Of a DNA stretch of 64,000 bases, positions 49,011 through 62,699 are shown in pieces (position 1 is the stretch's first letter; the number at the start of each line of letters is the position of its first letter). This DNA is from Auanema rhodensis. Lineage: Eukaryota; Nematoda; Chromadorea; Rhabditida; Rhabditidae. The notes beneath the pieces were generated by a model, which saw only the letters and a program-made list of their open reading frames with translations, searched no databases and was not told the origin of the DNA. The stretch lies in assembly GCA_964057225.1 (NCBI GenBank), contig OZ059897.1, forward strand, positions 1,426,001-1,490,000, written 5' to 3'. Made by a program: the position numbers and the translations under genes.

Positions 49011-50414
49011 TCACCCTGAAGAATTAATTTTTTCGTTGAATAACATTGTCCATCGTTTTCGCCTCGAAAAAAGGAATCTAAAAACATCTACTCTTCGTTA
49101 AATTATCTTGAATTTTTTCGGGAAAATTTTTGTCAAAATGTTTTTGGAAGCAATGTTGAGTGTACATGGAAACTCAACACACACTAATGCATCTTTTTTC
49201 AAACAATCATAAATAATTTTTGTATTGAGCGTTTATCAATGTAGTATAGTGCATTCGATGCGGATTTTTAAGCTGCGTCGATCTGTGTTATCAGATTTGC
49301 GCTAGCTTAGAAATGCACCGAGATATCAACTGATATAAGTTCACACTTATATCCTCGATTTTCACCCTGAAGAATTAATTTTTTTGTTGAATAATATTGT
49401 CCATCGTCTTCGCCTTGAAAAAAGGAATCTAAAAACTTCTACTCTTCGTTAAATTATCTTGAAATTTTTCGGGAAAATTTTTGTCAAAATGTTTTTGAAA
49501 GCAATGTTGAGTGTACATGGAAACTCAACATACACTAATGCATCATTTTTCAAACAATCATAAATAATTTTTGTATTGAGCGTTTCTTAATGTATCACAG
49601 TGCATTCGATGCGGATTCTTAAGCTGCTTCGATCTGTGTTATCAGATTTGCGCTAGCTTAGAAATGCACCGAGATATCAACTGATATAAGTTCACACTTA
49701 TATCCTCGATTTTCACCCTGAAGAATTATTTTTTTCGTTGAATAACATTGTCCATCGTCTTCGCCTTGAAAAAAGGAATCTAAAAACATCTACTTTTTGT
49801 GAAATTATTTTGAAATTTTTCGGGAAAATTTTTGTCAAAATGTTTTTGGAAGCAATGTTGAGTGTACATGGAAACTCAACATACACTAATGCATCATTTT
49901 TCAAACGATCATAACTAATTTTTGTATTGAGCGTTTATCAATGTAGTATAGTGCATTCGATGCGGATTTTTAAGCTGCGTCGATCTGTGTTATCAGATTT
50001 GCGCTAGCTTAGAAATGCACCGAGATATCAACTGATATAAGTTCACACTTATATCCTCGATTTTCACCCTGAAGAATTAATTTTTTTGTTGAATAATATT
50101 GTCCATCGTCTTCGCCTTGAAAAAAGGAATCTAAAAACTTCTACTCTTCGTTAAATTATCTTGAAATTTTTCGGGAAAATTTTTGTCAAAATGTTTTTGA
50201 AAGCAATGTTGAGTGTACATGGAAACTCAACATACACTAATGCATCATTTTTCAAACAATCATAAATAATTTTTGTATTGAGCGTTTCTTAATGTATCAC
50301 AGTGCATTCGATGCGGATTCTTAAGCTGCTTCGATCTGTGTTATCAGATTTGCGCTAGCTTAAAAATGCACCGAGATATCAACTGATATAAGTTCACACT
50401 TATATCCTCGATTT
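49011..50414. repeat. Four-monomer unit, copy 1 (1,404 bp)
   Basis: Starts are 49011 (gcctcg, gaattttttcggg, caacacacac), 49362 (ttttttgttg, ttttgaaagc, gtatcacag, gctgcttcg), 49713 (gaattattttttt) and 50064 (again the 49362 type). The third monomer switches from its own type (c49915) to the V2 of the first type (a49937). The fourth switches at its end between 50330 and 50363 (gcttaaaaatg instead of gcttagaaatg). These are two junctions of a tandem duplication. Confidence 0.85.
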
Positions 50415-51467
50415 TCACCCTGAAGAATTAATTTTTTCGTTGAATAACATTGTCCATCGTTTTCGCCTCGAAAAAAGGAATCTAAAAACATCTACTCTTC
50501 GTTAAATTATCTTGAATTTTTTCGGGAAAATTTTTGTCAAAATGTTTTTGGAAGCAATGTTGAGTGTACATGGAAACTCAACACACACTAATGCATCTTT
50601 TTTCAAACAATCATAAATAATTTTTGTATTGAGCGTTTATCAATGTAGTATAGTGCATTCGATGCGGATTTTTAAGCTGCGTCGATCTGTGTTATCAGAT
50701 TTGCGCTAGCTTAGAAATGCACCGAGATATCAACTGATATAAGTTCACACTTATATCCTCGATTTTCACCCTGAAGAATTAATTTTTTTGTTGAATAATA
50801 TTGTCCATCGTCTTCGCCTTGAAAAAAGGAATCTAAAAACTTCTACTCTTCGTTAAATTATCTTGAAATTTTTCGGGAAAATTTTTGTCAAAATGTTTTT
50901 GAAAGCAATGTTGAGTGTACATGGAAACTCAACATACACTAATGCATCATTTTTCAAACAATCATAAATAATTTTTGTATTGAGCGTTTCTTAATGTATC
51001 ACAGTGCATTCGATGCGGATTCTTAAGCTGCTTCGATCTGTGTTATCAGATTTGCGCTAGCTTAGAAATGCACCGAGATATCAACTGATATAAGTTCACA
51101 CTTATATCCTCGATTTTCACCCTGAAGAATTATTTTTTTCGTTGAATAACATTGTCCATCGTCTTCGCCTTGAAAAAAGGAATCTAAAAACATCTACTTT
51201 TTGTGAAATTATTTTGAAATTTTTCGGGAAAATTTTTGTCAAAATGTTTTTGGAAGCAATGTTGAGTGTACATGGAAACTCAACATACACTAATGCATCA
51301 TTTTTCAAACGATCATAACTAATTTTTGTATTGAGCGTTTCTTAATGTATTATAGTGCATTCGATGCGGATTTTTAAGCTGCTTCGATCTGTGTTATCAG
51401 ATTTGCGCTAGCTTAGAAATGCACCGAGATATCAACTGATATAAGTTCACACTTATATCCTCGATTT
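50415..51467. repeat. Four-monomer unit, copy 2 (three monomers)
   Basis: Starts are 50415, 50766 and 51117, matching 49011, 49362 and the left part of 49713 at +1,404 bp, with the same private variants. The third monomer here keeps its own V2 (cttaatgtattatag, gctgcttcg) and is followed by a different type at 51468. Confidence 0.88.
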
Positions 51468-51818
51468 TCACCCTGAAGAATTAATTTTTTCGTTGAATAA
51501 CATTGTCCATCGTCTTTGCCTTGAAAAAAGGAATCCAAACACATCTACTTTTCGTGAAATTATTTTGAAAATTTTCGGGAAAATTTTTGTCAAAATGTTT
51601 TTGGAAGCAATGTTGAGTGTACATGGAAACTCAACATACACTAATGCATCATTTTTCAAACAATCATAAATAATTTTTGTATTGAGCGTTTCTCAATGTA
51701 GTATAGTGCATTCGATGCGGATTTTTAAGCTGCGTCGATCTGTCTTATCCGATTTGCGCTAGCTTAAAAATGCACCAAGATATCAACTGATATAAGTTCA
51801 CACTTATATCCTCGATTT
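51468..51818. repeat. Single variant monomer (aatccaaacacatc)
   Basis: V1 reads gtctttgcc, aatccaaacacatc and cgtgaaattattttg. V2 has cttatccg and then caccaag in place of caccgag. The caccaag V2 recurs before 55679, which marks the boundary of the 11-monomer segment that begins next. Confidence 0.85.
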
Positions 51819-54800
51819 TCACCCTGAAGAATTAATTTTTTCGTTGAAAAACATTGTCCATGGTCTTCGCCTTAAAAAAAGGAAATTAGAAACATTTACT
51901 GTCTGTAAAATTATCTTGAAATTTTTCGGGATAATTTTTGTCAAAATGTTTTTGAAGCAATGTTGAGTGTACATGGAAACTCAACATACACTAATGCATC
52001 ATTTTTCAAACAATCATAAATAGTTTTTGTATTGAGCGTTTCTCAATGTTATATAGTGCATTCGATGCGGATTTCTAAGCTGCGTCGATCTGTGTTATCA
52101 GATTTGCCTAGCTTAAAAATGCACCGAGATATCAACTGATATAAGTTCACACTTATATCCTCGATTTTCACCCTGAAGAATTAATTTTTTCGTTGAATAA
52201 AATTGTCCATCGTCTTCGCAATAAGAAAAAAAATCTAAGAACATCTAGTTTTTGTAAAATTATCTTGAAATTTTTCGGGAAAATTTTTGTCAAAATGTTT
52301 TTGGAAGCAATGTTGAGTGTACATGGAAACTCAACATACACTAATGCATCATTTTTCAAACAATCATAAATAATTTTTGTATTGAGCGTTTCTCAATGTT
52401 ATATAGTGCATTCGATACGGATTTTCAAGCTGCGTCGATCTGTGTTATCAGATTTGCGCTAGCTTAAAAATGCACCGAGATATCAACTGATATAAGTTCA
52501 CACTTATATCCTCGATTTTCACCCTGAAGAATTAATTTTTTCGTTGAATAAAATTGTCCATCGTCTTTGCAATAAGAAAAGGAATCTAAGAACATCTAGT
52601 TTTTGTAAAATTATCTTGAAATTTTTCGGGAAAATTTTTGTCAAAATGTTTTTGGAAGCAATGTTGAGTGTACATGGAAACTCAACATACACTAATGCAT
52701 CATTTTTCAAACAATCATAAATAATTTTTGTATTGAGCGTTTCTCAATGTTATATAGTGCATTCGATGCGGATTTCTAAGCTGCGTCGATCTGTGTTATT
52801 AGATTTGCGCTAGCTTAAAAATGCACCGAGATATCAACTGATATAAATTCACACTTATATCCTCGATTTTCACCCTGAAGAATTAATTTTTTCGTTGAAT
52901 AACATTGTCCATCGTCTTCGCCTTAAGAAAAGGAATCTAAAAACATATACTTTTCGTGAAATTATCTTGAAATTTTTCGGGAAAATTTTTGTCAAAATGT
53001 TTTTGGAAGCAATGTTGAGTGTACATGGAAACTCAACATACACTAATGCATCATTTTTCAAACAATCATAAATAATTTTTGTATTGAGCGTTTCTCAATG
53101 TGGTATAGTGCATTCGAAACAAATGTTTAAGCTGCGTCGATCTGTGTTATCAGATTTGCGCTAGCTTAAAAATGCACCGAGATATCAACTGATATAAGTT
53201 CACACTTATATCCTCGATTTTCACCCTGAAGAATTAATTTTTTCGTTGAATAACATTGTCCATCGTTTTCGCCTTGAAAAAAGGAATCTAAAAACATCTA
53301 CTCTTCGTTAAATTATCTTGAAATTTTTCGGGAAAATTTTTGTCAAAATGTTTTTGGAAGCAATGTTGAGTGTACATGGAAACTCAACATACACTAATGC
53401 ATCATTTTTCAAACAATCATAAATAATTTTTGTATTGAGCGTTTCTCAATGTGGTATAGTGCATTCGAAACAAATGTTTAAGCTGCGTCGATCTGTGTTA
53501 TCAGATTTGCGCTAGCTTAAAAATGCACCGAGATATCAACTGATATAAGTTCACACTTATATCCTCGATTTTCACCCTGAAGAATTAATTTTTTCGTTGA
53601 ATAACATTGTCCATCGTTTTCGCCTTGAAAAAAGGAATCTAAAAACATCTACTCTTCGTTAAATTATCTTGAAATTTTTCGGGAAAATTTTTGTCAAAAT
53701 GTTTTTGGAAGCAATGTTGAGTGTACATGGAAACTCAACATACACTAATGCATCATTTTTCAAACAATCATAAATAATTTTTGTATTGAGCGTTTCTCAA
53801 TGTGGTATAGTGCATTCGAAACAAATGTTTAAGCTGCGTCGATCTGTGTTATCAGATTTGCGCTAGCTTAAAAATGCACCGAGATATCAACTGATATAAG
53901 TTCACACTTATATCCTCGATTTTCACCCTGAAGAATTAATTTTTTCGTTGAATAAAATTGTCCATCGTCTTCGCAATAAGAAAAGGAATCTAAGAACATC
54001 TAGTTTTTGTAAAATTATCTTGAAATTTTTCGGGAAAATTTTTGTCAAAATGTTTTTGGAAGCAATGTTGAGTGTACATGGAAACTCAACATACACTAAT
54101 GCATCATTTTTCAAACAATCATAAATAATTTTTGTATTGAGCGTTTCTCAATGTGGTATAGTGCATTCGAAACAAATGTTTAAGCTGCGTCGATCTGTGT
54201 TATCAGATTTGCGCTAGCTTAAAAATGCACCGAGATATCAACTGATATAAGTTCACACTTATATCCTCGATTTTCACCCTGAAGAATTAATTTTTTCGTT
54301 GAATAATAATGTCCATCGTCTTCGCCTTGAAAAAAGGAATCTAAAAACTTCTACTCTTCGTTAAATTATCTTGAAATTTTTCGGAAAAATTTTTGTCAAA
54401 ATGTTTTTGGAAGCAATGTTGAGTGTACATGGAAACTCAACATACAATAATGCATCATTTTTCAAACAATCATAAATAATTTTTGTATTGAGCGTTATTC
54501 AATGTAGTATAGTGCATTCGATGCGGATTTTTAAGCTGCGTCGATCTGTGTTATCAGATTTGCGCTAGCTTGAAAATGCACCGAGATATCAACTGATATA
54601 AGTTCACACTTATATCCTCGATTTTCACCCTGAAGAATTAATTTTTTCGTTGAATAACATTGTCCATCGTTTTCGCCTTAAAAAAAAGAATCTAAAAACA
54701 TCTACTCTTCGTTAAATTATCTTGAAATTTTTCGGAAAAATTTTTGTCAAAATGTTTTTGGAAGCAATGTTGAGTGTACATGGAAACTCAACATACACTA

Positions 54801-55678
54801 ATGCATCATTTTTCAAACAATCATAAATAATTTTTGTATTGAGCGTTTCTTAATGTGGTATAGTGCATTCGAAACAAATGTTTAAGCTGCGTCGATCTGT
54901 GTTATCAGATTTGCGCTAGCTTAAAAATGCACCGAGATATCAACTGATATAAGTTCACACTTATATCCTCGATTTTCACCCTGAAGAATTAATTTTTTTT
55001 GTTGAATAACATTGTCCATCGTTTTCGCCTTGAAAAAAGGAATCTAAAAACATCTACTCTTCGTTAAATTATCTTGAAATTTTTCGGGAAAATTTTTGTC
55101 AAAATGTTTTTGGAAGCAATGTTGAGTGTACATGGAAACTCAACATACACTAATGCATCATTTTTCAAACAATCATAAATAATTTTTGTATTGAGCGTTT
55201 CTTAATGTGGTATAGTGCATTCGAAACAAATGTTTAAGCTGCGTCGATCTGTGTTATCAGATTTGCGCTAGCTTAAAAATGCACCGAGATATCAACTGAT
55301 ATAAGTTCATACTTATATCCTCGATTTTCACCCTGAAGAATTAATTTTTTCGTTGAATAAAATTGTCCATCGTCTTCGCAATAAGAAAAGGAATCTAAGA
55401 ACATCTAGTTTTTGTAAAATTATCTTGAAATTTTTCGGGAAAATTTTTGTCAAAATGTTTTTGGAAGCAATGTTGAGTGTACATGGAAACTCAACATACA
55501 CTAATGCATCATTTTTCAAACAATCATAAATAATTTTTGTATTGAGCGTTTCTCAATGTAGTATAGTGCATTCGATGCGGATTTTTAAGCTGCGTCGATC
55601 TGTCTTATCCGATTTGCGCTAGCTTAAAAATGCACCAAGATATCAACTGATATAAGTTCACACTTATATCCTCGATTT
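51819..55678. repeat. Eleven-monomer segment N'' D D Y X X D T' X X D (3,860 bp)
   Basis: Starts are 51819, 52168, 52519, 52870, 53221, 53572, 53923, 54274, 54625, 54976 and 55328. N'' is 349 bp, with tttactgtctg, tttttgaagc (one base lost), aaatagttttt and tttgcctagc (one base lost). T' at 54274 has the linked cggaaaaa, acaataatgc and gttattc set. 54976 is 352 bp through a longer T run (aattttttttgttg). The last D has the V2 of 51468, i.e. it is the junction to the next N''. Confidence 0.85.
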
Positions 55679-57782
55679 TCACCCTGAAGAATTAATTTTT
55701 TCGTTGAAAAACATTGTCCATGGTCTTCGCCTTAAAAAAAGGAAATTAGAAACATTTACTGTCTGTAAAATTATCTTGAAATTTTTCGGGATAATTTTTG
55801 TCAAAATGTTTTTGAAGCAATGTTGAGTGTACATGGAAACTCAACATACACTAATGCATCATTTTTCAAACAATCATAAATAGTTTTTGTATTGAGCGTT
55901 TCTCAATGTTATATAGTGCATTCGATGCGGATTTCTAAGCTGCGTCGATCTGTGTTATCAGATTTGCCTAGCTTAAAAATGCACCGAGATATCAACTGAT
56001 ATAAGTTCACACTTATATCCTCGATTTTCACCCTGAAGAATTAATTTTTTCGTTGAATAAAATTGTCCATCGTCTTCGCAATAAGAAAAAAAATCTAAGA
56101 ACATCTAGTTTTTGTAAAATTATCTTGAAATTTTTCGGGAAAATTTTTGTCAAAATGTTTTTGGAAGCAATGTTGAGTGTACATGGAAACTCAACATACA
56201 CTAATGCATCATTTTTCAAACAATCATAAATAATTTTTGTATTGAGCGTTTCTCAATGTAGTATAGTGCATTCGATGCGGATTTTCAAGCTGCGTCGATC
56301 TGTGTTATCAGATTTGCGCTAGCTTAAAAATGCACCGAGATATCAACTGATATAAGTTCACACTTATATCCTCGATTTTCACCCTGAAGAATTAATTTTT
56401 TCGTTGAATAAAATTGTCCATCGTCTTTGCAATAAGAAAAGGAATCTAAGAACATCTAGTTTTTGTAAAATTATCTTGAAATTTTTCGGGAAAAGTTTTG
56501 TCAAAATGTTTTTGGAAGCAATGTTGAGTGTACATGGAAACTCAACATACACTAATGCATCATTTTTCAAACAATCATAAATAATTTTTGTATTGAGCGT
56601 TTCTCAATGTTATATAGTGCATTCGATACGGATTTTCAAGCTGCGTCGATCTGTGTTATCAGATTTGCGCTAGCTTAAAAATGCACCGAGATATCAACTG
56701 ATATAAGTTCACACTTATATCCTCGATTTTCACCCTGAAGAATTAATTTTTTCGTTGAATAAAATTGTCCATCGTCTTTGCAATAAGAAAAGGAATCTAA
56801 GAACATCTAGTTTTTGTAAAATTATCTTGAAATTTTTCGGGAAAATTTTTGTCAAAATGTTTTTGGAAGCAATGTTGAGTGTACATGGAAACTCAACATA
56901 CACTAATGCATCATTTTTCAAACAATCATAAATAATTTTTGTATTGAGCGTTTCTCAATGTTATATAGTGCATTCGATGCGGATTTCTAAGCTGCGTCGA
57001 TCTGTGTTATTAGATTTGCGCTAGCTTAAAAATGCACCGAGATATCAACTGATATAAATTCACACTTATATCCTCGATTTTCACCCTGAAGAATTAATTT
57101 TTTCGTTGAATAACATTGTCCATCGTCTTTGCCTTAAGAAAAGGAATCTAAAAACATATACTTTTCGTGAAATTATCTTGAAATTTTTCGGGAAAATTTT
57201 TGTCAAAATGTTTTTGGAAGCAATGTTGAGTGTACATGGAAACTCAACATACACTAATGCATCATTTTTCAAACAATCATAAATAATTTTTGTATTGAGC
57301 GTTTCTCAATGTGGTATAGTGCATTCGAAACAAATGTTTAAGCTGCGTCGATCTGTGTTATCAGATTTGCGCTAGCTTAAAAATGCACCGAGATATCAAC
57401 TGATATAAGTTCACACTTATATCCTCGATTTTCACCCTGAAGAATTAATTTTTTCGTTGAATAACATTGTCCATCGTTTTCGCCTTGAAAAAAGGAATCT
57501 AAAAACATCTACTCTTCGTTAAATTATCTTGAAATTTTTCGGGAAAATTTTTGTCAAAATGTTTTTGGAAGCAATGTTGAGTGTACATGGAAACTCAACA
57601 TACACTAATGCATCATTTTTCAAACAATCATAAATAATTTTTGTATTGAGCGTTTCTCAATGTGGTATAGTGCATTCGAAACAAATGTTTAAGCTGCGTC
57701 GATCTGTGTTATCAGATTTGCGCTAGCTTAAAAATGCACCGAGATATCAACTGATATAAGTTCACACTTATATCCTCGATTT
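55679..57782. repeat. Six-monomer unit N'' D D D Y X, copy 1 (2,104 bp)
   Basis: Starts are 55679, 56028, 56379, 56730, 57081 and 57432. Private ggaaaagttttg at 56379 is shared only with 58482. Relative to 51819 it has one extra D. Y at 57081 has gtctttgcc, not seen in the next copy. Confidence 0.9.
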
Positions 57783-59885
57783 TCACCCTGAAGAATTAAT
57801 TTTTTCGTTGAAAAACATTGTCCATGGTCTTCGCCTTAAAAAAAGGAAATTAGAAACATTTACTGTCTGTAAAATTATCTTGAAATTTTTCGGGATAATT
57901 TTTGTCAAAATGTTTTTGAAGCAATGTTGAGTGTACATGGAAACTCAACATACACTAATGCATCATTTTTCAAACAATCATAAATAGTTTTTGTATTGAG
58001 CGTTTCTCAATGTTATATAGTGCATTCGATGCGGATTTCTAAGCTGCGTCGATCTGTGTTATCAGATTTGCCTAGCTTAAAAATGCACCGAGATATCAAC
58101 TGATATAAGTTCACACTTATATCCTCGATTTTCACCCTGAAGAATTAATTTTTTCGTTGAATAAAATTGTCCATCGTCTTCGCAATAAGAAAAAAATCTA
58201 AGAACATCTAGTTTTTGTAAAATTATCTTGAAATTTTTCGGGAAAATTTTTGTCAAAATGTTTTTGGAAGCAATGTTGAGTGTACATGGAAACTCAACAT
58301 ACACTAATGCATCATTTTTCAAACAATCATAAATAATTTTTGTATTGAGCGTTTCTCAATGTAGTATAGTGCATTCGATGCGGATTTTCAAGCTGCGTCG
58401 ATCTGTGTTATCAGATTTGCGCTAGCTTAAAAATGCACCGAGATATCAACTGATATAAGTTCACACTTATATCCTCGATTTTCACCCTGAAGAATTAATT
58501 TTTTCGTTGAATAAAATTGTCCATCGTCTTTGCAATAAGAAAAGGAATCTAAGAACATCTAGTTTTTGTAAAATTATCTTGAAATTTTTCGGGAAAAGTT
58601 TTGTCAAAATGTTTTTGGAAGCAATGTTGAGTGTACATGGAAACTCAACATACACTAATGCATCATTTTTCAAACAATCATAAATAATTTTTGTATTGAG
58701 CGTTTCTCAATGTTATATAGTGCATTCGATACGGATTTTCAAGCTGCGTCGATCTGTGTTATCAGATTTGCGCTAGCTTAAAAATGCACCGAGATATCAA
58801 CTGATATAAGTTCACACTTATATCCTCGATTTTCACCCTGAAGAATTAATTTTTTCGTTGAATAAAATTGTCCATCGTCTTTGCAATAAGAAAAGGAATC
58901 TAAGAACATCTAGTTTTTGTAAAATTATCTTGAAATTTTTCGGGAAAATTTTTGTCAAAATGTTTTTGGAAGCAATGTTGAGTGTACATGGAAACTCAAC
59001 ATACACTAATGCATCATTTTTCAAACAATCATAAATAATTTTTGTATTGAGCGTTTCTCAATGTTATATAGTGCATTCGATGCGGATTTCTAAGCTGCGT
59101 CGATCTGTGTTATTAGATTTGCGCTAGCTTAAAAATGCACCGAGATATCAACTGATATAAATTCACACTTATATCCTCGATTTTCACCCTGAAGAATTAA
59201 TTTTTTCGTTGAATAACATTGTCCATCGTCTTCGCCTTAAGAAAAGGAATCTAAAAACATATACTTTTCGTGAAATTATCTTGAAATTTTTCGGGAAAAT
59301 TTTTGTCAAAATGTTTTTGGAAGCAATGTTGAGTGTACATGGAAACTCAACATACACTAATGCATCATTTTTCAAACAATCATAAATAATTTTTGTATTG
59401 AGCGTTTCTCAATGTGGTATAGTGCATTCGAAACAAATGTTTAAGCTGCGTCGATCTGTGTTATCAGATTTGCGCTAGCTTAAAAATGCACCGAGATATC
59501 AACTGATATAAGTTCACACTTATATCCTCGATTTTCACCCTGAAGAATTAATTTTTTCGTTGAATAACATTGTCCATCGTTTTCGCCTTGAAAAAAGGAA
59601 TCTAAAAACATCTACTCTTCGTTAAATTATCTTGAAATTTTTCGGGAAAATTTTTGTCAAAATGTTTTTGGAAGCAATGTTGAGTGTACATGGAAACTCA
59701 ACATACACTAATGCATCATTTTTCAAACAATCATAAATAATTTTTGTATTGAGCGTTTCTCAATGTGGTATAATGCATTCGAAACAAATGTTTAAGCTGC
59801 GTCGATCTGTGTTATCAGATTTGCGCTAGCTTAAAAATGCACCGAGATATCAACTGATATAAGTTCACACTTATATCCTCGATTT
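57783..59885. repeat. Six-monomer unit N'' D D D Y X, copy 2 (2,103 bp)
   Basis: Starts are 57783, 58132, 58482, 58833, 59184 and 59535. It matches 55679-57782, with one A lost from a homopolymer in D at 58132 (350 bp). It then continues X D T' from 59886, the same order as 53572-54624, so the ancestral segment was longer than the six monomers duplicated here. Confidence 0.9.
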
Positions 59886-61991
59886 TCACCCTGAAGAATT
59901 AATTTTTTCGTTGAATAACATTGTCCATCGTTTTCGCCTTGAAAAAAGGAATCTAAAAACATCTACTCTTCGTTAAATTATCTTGAAATTTTTCGGGAAA
60001 ATTTTTGTCAAAATGTTTTTGGAAGCAATGTTGAGTGTACATGGAAACTCAACATACACTAATGCATCATTTTTCAAACAATCATAAATAATTTTTGTAT
60101 TGAGCGTTTCTCAATGTGGTATAGTGCATTCGAAACAAATGTTTAAGCTGCGTCGATCTGTGTTATCAGATTTGCGCTAGCTTAAAAATGCACCGAGATA
60201 TCAACTGATATAAGTTCACACTTATATCCTCGATTTTCACCCTGAAGAATTAATTTTTTCGTTGAATAAAATTGTCCATCGTCTTCGCAATAAGAAAAGG
60301 AATCTAAGAACATCTAGTTTTTGTAAAATTATCTTGAAATTTTTCGGGAAAATTTTTGTCAAAATGTTTTTGGAAGCAATGTTGAGTGTACATGGAAACT
60401 CAACATACACTAATGCATCATTTTTCAAACAATCATAAATAATTTTTGTATTGAGCGTTTCTCAATGTGGTATAGTGCATTCGAAACAAATGTTTAAGCT
60501 GCGTCGATCTGTGTTATCAGATTTGCGCTAGCTTAAAAATGCACCGAGATATCAACTGATATAAGTTCACACTTATATCCTCGATTTTCACCCTGAAGAA
60601 TTAATTTTTTCGTTGAATAATAATGTCCATCGTCTTCGCCTTGAAAAAAGGAATCTAAAAACTTCTACTCTTCGTTAAATTATCTTGAAATTTTTCGGAA
60701 AAATTTTTGTCAAAATGTTTTTGGAAGCAATGTTGAGTGTACATGGAAACTCAACATACAATAATGCATCATTTTTCAAACAATCATAAATAATTTTTGT
60801 ATTGAGCGTTATTCAATGTAGTATAGTGCATTCGATGCGGATTTTTAAGCTGCGTCGATCTGTGTTATCAGATTTGCGCTAGCTTAAAAATGCACCGAGA
60901 TATCAACTGATATAAGTTCACACTTATATCCTCGATTTTCACCCTGAAGAATTAATTTTTTCGTTGAATAACATTGTCCATCGTTTTCGCCTTAAAAAAA
61001 GGAATCTAAGAACATCTAGTTTTTGTAAAATTATCTTGAAATTTTTCGGGAAAATTTTTGTCAAAATGTTTTTGGAAGCAATGTTGAGTGTACATGGAAA
61101 CTCAACATACACTAATGCATCATTTTTCAAACAATCATAAATAATTTTTGTATTGAGCGTTTCTCAATGTGGTATAGTGCATTCGAAACAAATGTTTAAG
61201 CTGCGTCGATCTGTGTTATCAGATTTGCGCTAGCTTAAAAATGCACCGAGATATCAACTGATATAAGTTCACACTTATATCCTCGATTTTCACCCTGAAG
61301 AATTAATTTTTTCGTTGAATAATAATGTCCATCGTCTTCGCCTTGAAAAAAGGAATCTAAAAACTTCTACTCTTCGTTAAATTATCTTGAAATTTTTCGG
61401 AAAAATTTTTGTCAAAATGTTTTTGGAAGCAATGTTGAGTGTACATGGAAACTCAACATACACTAATGCATCATTTTTCAAACAATCATAAATAATTTTT
61501 GTATTGAGCGTTTCTCAATGTGGTATAGTGCATTCGAAACAAATGTTTAAGCTGCGTCGATCTGTGTTATCAGATTTGCGCTAGCTTAAAAATGCACCGA
61601 GATATCAACTGATATAAGTTCACACTTATATCCTCGATTTTCACCCTGAAGAATTAATTTTTTCGTTGAATAATAATGTCCATCGTCTTCGCCTTGAAAA
61701 AAGGAATCTAAAAACTTCTACTCTTCGTTAAATTATCTTGAAATTTTTCGGGAAAATTTTTGTCAAAATGTTTTTGGAAGCAATGTTGAGTGTACATGGA
61801 AACTCAACATACACTAATGCATCATTTTTCAAACAATCATAAATAATTTTTGTATTGAGCGTTTCTCAATGTGGTATAGTGCATTCGAAACAAATGTTTA
61901 AGCTGCGTCGATCTGTGTTATCAGATTTGCGCTAGCTTGAAAATGCACCGAGATATCAACTGATATAAGTTCACACTTATATCCTCGATTT
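59886..61991. repeat. X D T' X/D T T segment (six monomers)
   Basis: Starts are 59886, 60237, 60588, 60939, 61290 and 61641. 60939 is hybrid: cgttttcgcc and ccttaaaaaaagg (X-like, close to 54625), then aatctaagaacatctag (D). 60588 has the full acaataatgc/gttattc set and 61290 only the cggaaaaa part. 61641 ends gcttgaaaatg before Lz. Confidence 0.83.
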
Positions 61992-62342
61992 TCACCCTGA
62001 AGAATTAATTTCTTCGTTGAATAACATTGTCCATCGTCTTTGCCTTGAAAAAAGAAATCTAAAAACATCTACTTTTCGTAAAATTATCTTGAAATTTTTC
62101 AGGAAAATTTTTGTCAAAATGTTTTTGGAAGCAATGTTGAGTGTACATGGAAACTCAACATACACTAATGCATCATTTTTCAAACAATCATAAATAATTT
62201 TTGTATTGAGCGTTTATCAATGTAGTATAGTGCATTCGATGCGGATTTTTAAGCTGCGTCGATCTGTGTTATCAGATTTGCGCTAGCTTAGAAATGCACC
62301 GAGATATCAACTGATATAAGTTCACACTTATATCCTCGATTT
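61992..62342. repeat. Lz monomer, copy 2
   Basis: V1 is the same as at 48660 (aatttcttcg, gtctttgcc), 13,332 bp away. V2 differs: gtttatcaatgtagtatag, gatgcgg and gcttagaaatg here. So the two copies share their left half but not their right half. Confidence 0.85.
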
Positions 62343-62699
62343 TCACCCTGAAGAATTAATTTTTTCGTTGAATAACATTGTCCATCGTCTTCGCCTGGAA
62401 AAAAGAAATCTAAAAACATCTACTTTTGGTAGAATTATTTTGAAATTTTTCAGGAAAATTTTGTCTTTTGTCAAAATGTTTTTGGAATCAATGTTGAGTG
62501 TACATGGAAACTCAACATACACTAATGCAACATTTTTCAAACGATCATAACTAATTTTTGTATTGAGCGTTTCTTAATGTATTATAGTGCATTCGATGCG
62601 GATTTTTAAGCTGCTTCGATCTGTGTTATCAGATTTGCGCTAGCTTAAAAATGCACCAAGATATCAACTGATATAAGTTCACACTTATATCCTCGATTT
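62343..62699. repeat. 357-bp monomer with 6-bp insertion
   Basis: The stretch aaaattttgtcttttgtc (62454 onward) contains a near-perfect 7-bp direct repeat, ttttgtc, where other monomers have a single aatttttgtc. This gives +6 bp. It also has ggaatcaatg and gcaacattt, and resembles the second monomer type of the right-edge dimer. Confidence 0.87.

Noticed and set aside
62368-62550. Plus-strand 60-codon open frame
   Set aside because: It starts at TTG and exists only because of the 6-bp slippage insertion and local substitutions in one monomer. No other monomer keeps it and no motif is present.
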